Shown here one piece after another: positions 7,260-10,504 of a stretch of 10,504 bases of DNA. Below the pieces are notes generated by a model that saw only the letters and a list, made by a program, of their open reading frames with translations, did not search any database and was not told the origin of the DNA. This DNA is from JAABRU01 sp050180235 (GTDB lineage: Bacteria; Desulfobacterota; Desulfobacteria; Desulfobacterales; Desulfococcaceae): assembly GCA_050180235.1 (NCBI GenBank), contig JBFXEJ010000158.1, positions 1 to 10,504 of the forward strand. Reading direction: 5' to 3'. Position 1 is the first letter of the stretch, and each line of letters starts with the position of its first letter. Position numbers and translations under genes: made by a program.

Positions 7260-7680
7260 GTCAGGTGGGAATTGCAAACCCAAAAAGAATGGGGGTAGTG
7301 GGACTTTTTATGCTGATTTTTTTATTTTATAAATCAGAATATTAGTTAGAAACAGCATGAACAGTATCATGGGAGTATCGTCTAAATATTTGTATTTATT
7401 ATGTATAGATAAAAATCGGCATTTTCAAAAAAACATAATAATATAAGATAGTTAAATTTTAATCAGTTCGTGCAGACCGGCTACCTCTTTTTTTCCATCC
7501 GGAATTTAAGGTGATTTCCGGAAAAGAATATCCCCGCCAAAGTATCAAAAACTTCCAGTTTTTGCCATGTGCCTGTGAACTGAAATGGTATATTTATTTT
7601 CATAAATCACCTAAGATGAACCTGTTTCAAAATGAAGATGTTCTTCCGGAATATGCAGAACAGCATTATTCTCGGAAATC
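7260..7680. other. AT-rich intergenic region after the NACHT gene
   Basis: No gene is supported; an open plus frame from 7511 to 7861 crosses a repeat and opposes the minus-strand coiled-coil ORF. A 7-bp AT-rich inverted repeat (CTGATTT at 7313-7319, AAATCAG at 7331-7337, 11-base loop) lies 54 bases after the stop and is only a weak terminator candidate. Positions 7320-7460 are strongly AT-rich. A full copy of the ~100-bp repeat occupies 7509-7613. Confidence 0.65.
7509..7613 (+). repeat. ~100-bp hairpin-forming dispersed repeat, copy 2
   Basis: This is the best-preserved copy. The left end GGTGATTTCCGGAAAAGAAT and the reverse complement of the right end, GGTGATTTATGAAAATAAAT, match at most positions over about 25 bases, so the element is an imperfect palindrome with a unique central segment. 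It aligns with 218-314 in the same orientation, with a small length difference in the middle (TATCAAAAACTTCCAGTTTTTGCC-type segment here, shorter in copy 1). It is flanked by AT-rich spacer; no duplicated target site is evident. Confidence 0.75.
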
Positions 7681-8013
7681 TCAACCTGAATTTTTTTTCC
7701 GTGCCAGATTTTCTTTGATCTCCGTCAATATCTGTTTGCGGATTTCTTCAATCTGTTTCAGTTCTTCCAATCCACGGGTGACATCCTTTCGCAGTTCTCT
7801 GGCGGAATCCTCCTGCTCTTTTGCGTTATCTGTCTGTGCATTCCGGAGAAATCTGACATAAAACAGCAATGCCGGGAGGCATAAACCTTGATTCCTGATA
7901 TGTTTTGCGGTAAGAATATTCCCGCGGAGAAAAAATTTTCCGTATGACGGAATGAAACAGGGGAAAACAGAATGAACTTTTGCGCCCGGCGGCTGGCAAA
8001 AATTCCGTCTCAT
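7681..8013 (-). CDS. Hypothetical small coiled-coil protein or gene remnant
   Basis: The frame encodes 110 residues. Residues 57-106 (from NAQTDNAKEQ to ENLARK) are strongly charged with heptad-like spacing of Leu and Ile, as in a coiled coil, and the codon choice there looks coding. Residues 47-56 (LPALLFYVRF) are hydrophobic. The first 46 residues do not look like protein, and the ATG at 8013 has no ribosome binding site. The true start may be a TTG at 7869 (62 residues), or this may be the surviving C-terminal end of a broken gene. It lies divergent to the ATPase-nuclease gene at 8132. No family was recognised. Confidence 0.35.
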   Translation of the reverse strand: MRRNFCQPPGAKVHSVFPCFIPSYGKFFLRGNILTAKHIRNQGLCLPALLFYVRFLRNAQTDNAKEQEDSARELRKDVTRGLEELKQIEEIRKQILTEIKENLARKKNSG

Positions 8014-8035
8014 GCCAGGTCACTTTCAAAACCTG

Positions 8036-8060
8036 TTTTTTCGTTTAATTCGTGGTAAAA
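8036..8060 (+). repeat. Degenerate copy of the TTCGTGTTATTCGTGGTAAA-type intergenic motif
   Basis: The sequence TTCGTTTAATTCGTGGTAAA in the leader of the ATPase-nuclease gene resembles the cores of the elements at 373-463 and 9921-10023 (two TCKBTG-like half-units followed by GTGGTWAA). No clear inverted arms surround it. The match is short and may be a decayed remnant. Confidence 0.35.
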
Positions 8061-8117
8061 AAACACCGGTAAAAAAAGCCGCAACTGCTCAAACTGTCAC
8101 GCTTTTCCCCATACAAA

Positions 8118-8123
8118 AAAGGA
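8118..8123 (+). promoter_or_regulatory. Ribosome binding site fixing the ATPase-nuclease start
   Basis: AAAGGA lies 8 bases before the ATG at 8132. The upstream in-frame ATG at 8012 has no ribosome binding site, and the 40 residues it would add read through the repeat core at 8036-8060 and resemble no ATPase N-terminus. The start is therefore placed at 8132. Confidence 0.7.
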
Positions 8124-8131
8124 ATTTTCCC

Positions 8132-9922
8132 ATGAAACCGAATCAGCCCCTGCCACCCTGGGCCATCCGCCCCATTACACCGGAGGAAGTTTACACCGAC
8201 CGTGCAGAACCTCTGGAATATCTTTATCAGTACGCTCTCAAGGCCATTACCCGCCGGGCCATGTCCACCGTGCTGCTCGGCCAGCGCAGAATGGGCAAGA
8301 CCGAAATTTTCAAACGGGTGGTCAACCGGCTGTTTTTTGAGCAGGAGAATTATGCTGATCCGCACAATTCGGTCGTGCCGGTGTATTTCTGCTTTGAGGA
8401 GAGAGACACTGACCGGTGGCAGTTTGCCCAAAATTATACAGAAAACTTTGTCCGATGGTATGCGGCGTTTCGCCTGCGGAATCCGGAACTGCTTTCTGAA
8501 AAAGCATGGAAAGTTAAAGATCTGATCTGTCTGATGAAGGAAAAAATTCCCCATACAATGGGGTTTAAAGGTATGCTGAATCTCCTGAATTTTATCCATA
8601 ACAAAGAGCTTTCCGATCCGGAATCCAGCGCACTGACTTTGCCCAGATGGGTTTCGGATCGGGATGACAGCACAGTTGTCATGTTTCTGGACGAATTCCA
8701 GCACACCCGTCTGCCCCAGTACAATTTCGATATTGTGGGACTCATGCAGGAGGCTGTTGAATCCCCGACCTGCCCGCATTTTGTCACAGGCTCGGCCATG
8801 AGCATTCTGGCCTCCGAGATTCTGGGACGCGGCTCCCTGTTCGGACGCTTCCGCAGCGAACCCATCGGCCCTTTGACCGAATACTGGGGAAGTGAACTGG
8901 CCCGGAAATCAGCACGGTATTACAGGGCGGAACTGCCGGAGGACATGGCTCCGGTTGTATCGGCACGGTGCGGGGGCAATCCCTTTTACATCACCGCAGT
9001 GATTCAGCAGGCATCTGAACAGAAAAAACCTCTGGCAGATGAGGAAAAAATCAATGAAATTCTGGCCGTTGATCTGTCTTCGGGTTTCATCTGGGGCGAA
9101 CTCAATGATCAGGTGGATCGCTGGATTCACCGCATCAATGAAAAAGGAATCACCAAATGGATTCTTTACCTGTCCGCACTGGGTGAGGATGAGTTTATTG
9201 AACCGGAGCGGATTCAGCGGGAACTGCGGGAGCGGGAGGAACAGAATGTTTCCCTTGAAGACATCCGCAGTGTTCTGGTGAAACTCTCCCGTGGTGATCT
9301 GCTGGAATACAATGAACTGGGAAAATGGTTCCGCAAAATTGATGATCCCATTCTGCTGGAATTTCTGAAAGTATGGGGAAGAATTTCCGCTGAGAGGCAA
9401 AACCCGGCTGTTGTCAGGGATGATCTGCGCTCCCAATACCGGACACTCAAACGCCGGATTAACGATCACCTGGGATACATCGGCGAGGTTTACATGTCCC
9501 AGATTCTTTGGAACAGCCAGAACAGAACCCTGCCCGGAAAATATTTTCATTTTCCCGAAGACATACCGGTGAACTGGAGCTTCAGTTACATTCATCACCG
9601 GGTGAGACTCGGCGCCGCGGCTGACATGGAAGTGGATGTGTATGCTGCTGCAGGAAGCGAGGTCTGGCTGTGCGAAAGCAAATGGTGGCGGGGCAGAAAA
9701 GCCGGAATAAAAGATGCGGAATCCCTGATTAAAAAGGGAAATCAGGTCAGGGAGAACATGGGGGAAAGGCTGGAGATTCTGCGCCTGTGGTTTTTCGCGC
9801 ATGACGGATTTACATCAGAAGCAGAGGAATTTATGACAGAAAAAGGCGTTTTGTGGTCAAATAGGGAAGATCTGAATGCACTGCTTGCCCATGCCGGCTT
9901 GAAATGCCTTCCAGAGGTATGA
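8132..9922 (+). CDS. Archaeal-type ATPase fused to a C-terminal PD-(D/E)XK nuclease-like domain
   Basis: From the ATG at 8132 the product has 596 residues. The N-terminal half is an ATPase of the archaeal ATPase_2-like group: Walker A GQRRMGKTE (50-58, Lys56), Walker B VVMFLDEFQ (182-190, Asp187 and Glu188) and FVTGSAMSILASEILGRGSLFGRF (217-240), which corresponds to the family GSxxxxL...PLYGR segment. A helical/winged-helix stretch (about 330-420) follows. The C-terminal region carries GEVY (Glu452), MEVDVY (Asp502) and WLCESKWW (Glu515, Lys517), spaced like the E...D...ExK active site of PD-(D/E)XK nucleases and of the DUF234-type domain often found in this group. Nucleotide-dependent DNA binding or cleavage is inferred. 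All key ATPase and nuclease residues are present, so it is probably active. Members of this group are often in accessory or defence regions. Its stop codon is formed by the end of a repeat element. Confidence 0.85.
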   Translation: MKPNQPLPPWAIRPITPEEVYTDRAEPLEYLYQYALKAITRRAMSTVLLGQRRMGKTEIFKRVVNRLFFEQENYADPHNSVVPVYFCFEERDTDRWQFAQNYTENFVRWYAAFRLRNPELLSEKAWKVKDLICLMKEKIPHTMGFKGMLNLLNFIHNKELSDPESSALTLPRWVSDRDDSTVVMFLDEFQHTRLPQYNFDIVGLMQEAVESPTCPHFVTGSAMSILASEILGRGSLFGRFRSEPIGPLTEYWGSELARKSARYYRAELPEDMAPVVSARCGGNPFYITAVIQQASEQKKPLADEEKINEILAVDLSSGFIWGELNDQVDRWIHRINEKGITKWILYLSALGEDEFIEPERIQRELREREEQNVSLEDIRSVLVKLSRGDLLEYNELGKWFRKIDDPILLEFLKVWGRISAERQNPAVVRDDLRSQYRTLKRRINDHLGYIGEVYMSQILWNSQNRTLPGKYFHFPEDIPVNWSFSYIHHRVRLGAAADMEVDVYAAAGSEVWLCESKWWRGRKAGIKDAESLIKKGNQVRENMGERLEILRLWFFAHDGFTSEAEEFMTEKGVLWSNREDLNALLAHAGLKCLPEV

Positions 9923-10043
9923 TACCAATTCGCTATTGAATTTATACAATAAGGTGCGTTGTTTCCTCTGTGTTATCTGTGGTAAACCGAATTATAAGTA
10001 TATTTTCAATGGCGAATCGGTATGATACCGATTCGCCATTGAA
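9916..10043. repeat. Composite palindromic repeat overlapping the stop of the ATPase-nuclease gene
   Basis: A 25-base unit beginning GGTATGATACCRATTCGCYA occurs directly at 9916-9940 and 10019-10043 with 23/25 identity. An inverted copy of most of it lies at 10005-10023. The arms 9922-9940 and 10005-10023 are inverted (17/19) around a core reading CTCTGTGTTATCTGTGGTAA. The TGA stop at 9920-9922 is inside the left unit, so the gene appears to end at the element boundary. The layout resembles the element at 373-463 but the arm sequence is unrelated. Confidence 0.75.
10005..10043. repeat. Perfect 39-base palindrome (19-base arms, one central base)
   Basis: TTCAATGGCGAATCGGTAT (10005-10023), G (10024) and the exact reverse complement of the first arm (10025-10043) follow each other. 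As RNA it would form a very stable hairpin about 83 bases after the ATPase-nuclease stop. No T-run follows, so it is not a classical intrinsic terminator. It could protect mRNA 3' ends, form a cruciform, or mark where two element ends meet. Confidence 0.85.
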
Positions 10044-10182
10044 CTGATGCAATCTGCACTCCCGCCCGGATTGATCAGGAGGAGTGCAAAAATTAAGCGG
10101 AGCGGTTTTTTGCATATGCGGAACCGGGGCAAAATTGACACTCTTGTATTAGGCCGTGTTGATATTTCAGATTCAATAAAAT

Positions 10183-10280
10183 CAAATGGTTATACCAATC
10201 CGACCATTTCTGATATGGAAAAAAAATCAGATGGTTACAGTAAATGTCAACAGAACCTAAATCAATGAAGAATCGGTATG
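10183..10280. repeat. Diverged relative of the GGTATGATACCRATTCG repeat
   Basis: ATACCAATCCG (10192-10202) and GAATCGGTATG (10270-10280) are inverted and resemble the ends of the element at 9921-10023. AAATGGT (10184-10190) and ACCATTT (10203-10209) form a 7-bp stem around the left end. AATCAAATGGTTA (10180-10192) recurs at 10225-10237 with one change. The resemblance is partial, so common origin is likely but not certain. Confidence 0.4.
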
Positions 10281-10397
10281 AAAAACAGCTTTTCAGCCGG
10301 ATATTCTGTTCCATGAAAAAAATCAATGCCCTTTCTTTCATGCTGATAAGTACTCATCCAAAAGTTATTTAACATAAATCAATACTCCGGTAATTTT

Positions 10398-10425
10398 TTG
10401 AAAAATTATTTACAAACAGAATAAT
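10398..10425 (+). promoter_or_regulatory. Weak promoter candidate before the right-edge ORF
   Basis: TTGAAA (10398-10403, 5/6) and AATAAT (10420-10425, 5/6) are separated by 16 bases. Transcription would start near 10432, only a few bases before the possible ATG at 10437 and about 14 before that at 10446. The AT-rich setting makes chance likely. Confidence 0.3.
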
Positions 10426-10436
10426 TTCATACAGAT

Positions 10437-10504
10437 ATGTCGGCCATGGAAACAATCATAACTGACATATTAAATAAAATGGACGGGTTATCCCGGATCA
10501 GGAA
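10437..10504 (+). CDS. Possible start of a plus-strand gene, truncated by the window edge
   Basis: An open frame begins after an in-frame stop at 10422-10424 and continues to the end of the window. Two in-frame starts exist: ATG at 10437 (MSAMETIITDILNKMDGL) and ATG at 10446 (METIITDIL). Neither has a clear ribosome binding site. The amphipathic start looks protein-like, but 19-22 residues are too few to identify a family. Confidence 0.4.
   Translation, partial: MSAMETIITDILNKMDGLSRIR

Larger units (their letters stand above)
9923..10436. other. Repeat-rich intergenic region at the right end
   Basis: No gene is supported. Open frames at 10047-10268 (plus) and 10093-10341 (minus) overlap each other, run through repeats and lack ribosome binding sites. 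The region contains the composite palindrome (9916-10043), a diverged related element (10183-10280), a weak inverted repeat (CATGAAA at 10312-10318, TTTCATG at 10336-10342) and a promoter candidate (10398-10425). Confidence 0.65.

Noticed and set aside
6206..7283. Long minus-strand open frames opposite the pentapeptide array
   Set aside because: They arise from the 15-base periodicity of the plus-strand repeat; the translations (RSAPLRSA-like strings) are low complexity and mirror ADLSG codons.
8012..8131. N-terminal 40-residue extension of the ATPase-nuclease protein from ATG 8012
   Set aside because: No ribosome binding site exists there, the sequence crosses a repeat core, and ATG 8132 has a well-spaced AAAGGA.
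10047..10268. Plus-strand 73-residue open frame at the right end
   Set aside because: It starts just after the palindrome, runs through diverged repeats, has no ribosome binding site and resembles no protein.

Overview
The window is typical of an accessory region in a gene-rich environmental bacterium of moderate GC content. Large multidomain NTPases are separated by AT-rich spacers full of short palindromic repeats. A NACHT-type STAND ATPase with a pentapeptide-repeat tail, a divergent ABC1 kinase, an ATPase-nuclease fusion and CTCTGTGTTMTCTGTGG-like intergenic repeats together suggest a large-genome, possibly multicellular lineage, for example filamentous Desulfobacterota. That is an inference from gene style; no taxonomic marker is present.

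Layout. (1) Positions 1-36 hold the first 12 codons of a minus-strand gene leaving the left edge, with a strong ribosome binding site and a candidate promoter. (2) Positions 37-657 are AT-rich spacer with two hairpin-forming repeats and a candidate promoter for the next gene. (3) 658-2325 (+) encodes a divergent, apparently soluble ABC1/AarF/UbiB-like protein kinase. (4) 2326-2829 is spacer with a truncated, inverted copy of the first repeat. (5) 2830-4308 and 4305-7259 (+) are a translationally coupled pair (ATGA overlap). The first is an AAA-like ATPase whose Walker A has lost its lysine. The second is a 984-residue protein with a P-loop-less N-terminal domain, a complete NACHT ATPase and 73 uninterrupted in-phase pentapeptide repeats. 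(6) 7260-8131 is mostly spacer with another full copy of the ~100-bp repeat and a possible small minus-strand coiled-coil ORF. (7) 8132-9922 (+) encodes an archaeal-type ATPase fused to a C-terminal PD-(D/E)XK nuclease-like domain. (8) 9923-10436 is spacer with palindromic repeats, one of which supplies the stop codon of the preceding gene. (9) 10437-10504 (+) may begin another gene.

The most interesting unit is the pair at 2830-7259. It has the architecture of a STAND-type conflict or signalling system: an NTPase switch, a large repeat scaffold and a dedicated, probably non-hydrolysing ATPase partner made from the same message. The kinase upstream and the ATPase-nuclease downstream could belong to the same defence-like neighbourhood, but each is separated from the pair by repeat-containing spacer and is probably transcribed separately. 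No function has been shown for any of these genes; the roles given are family-based inference.
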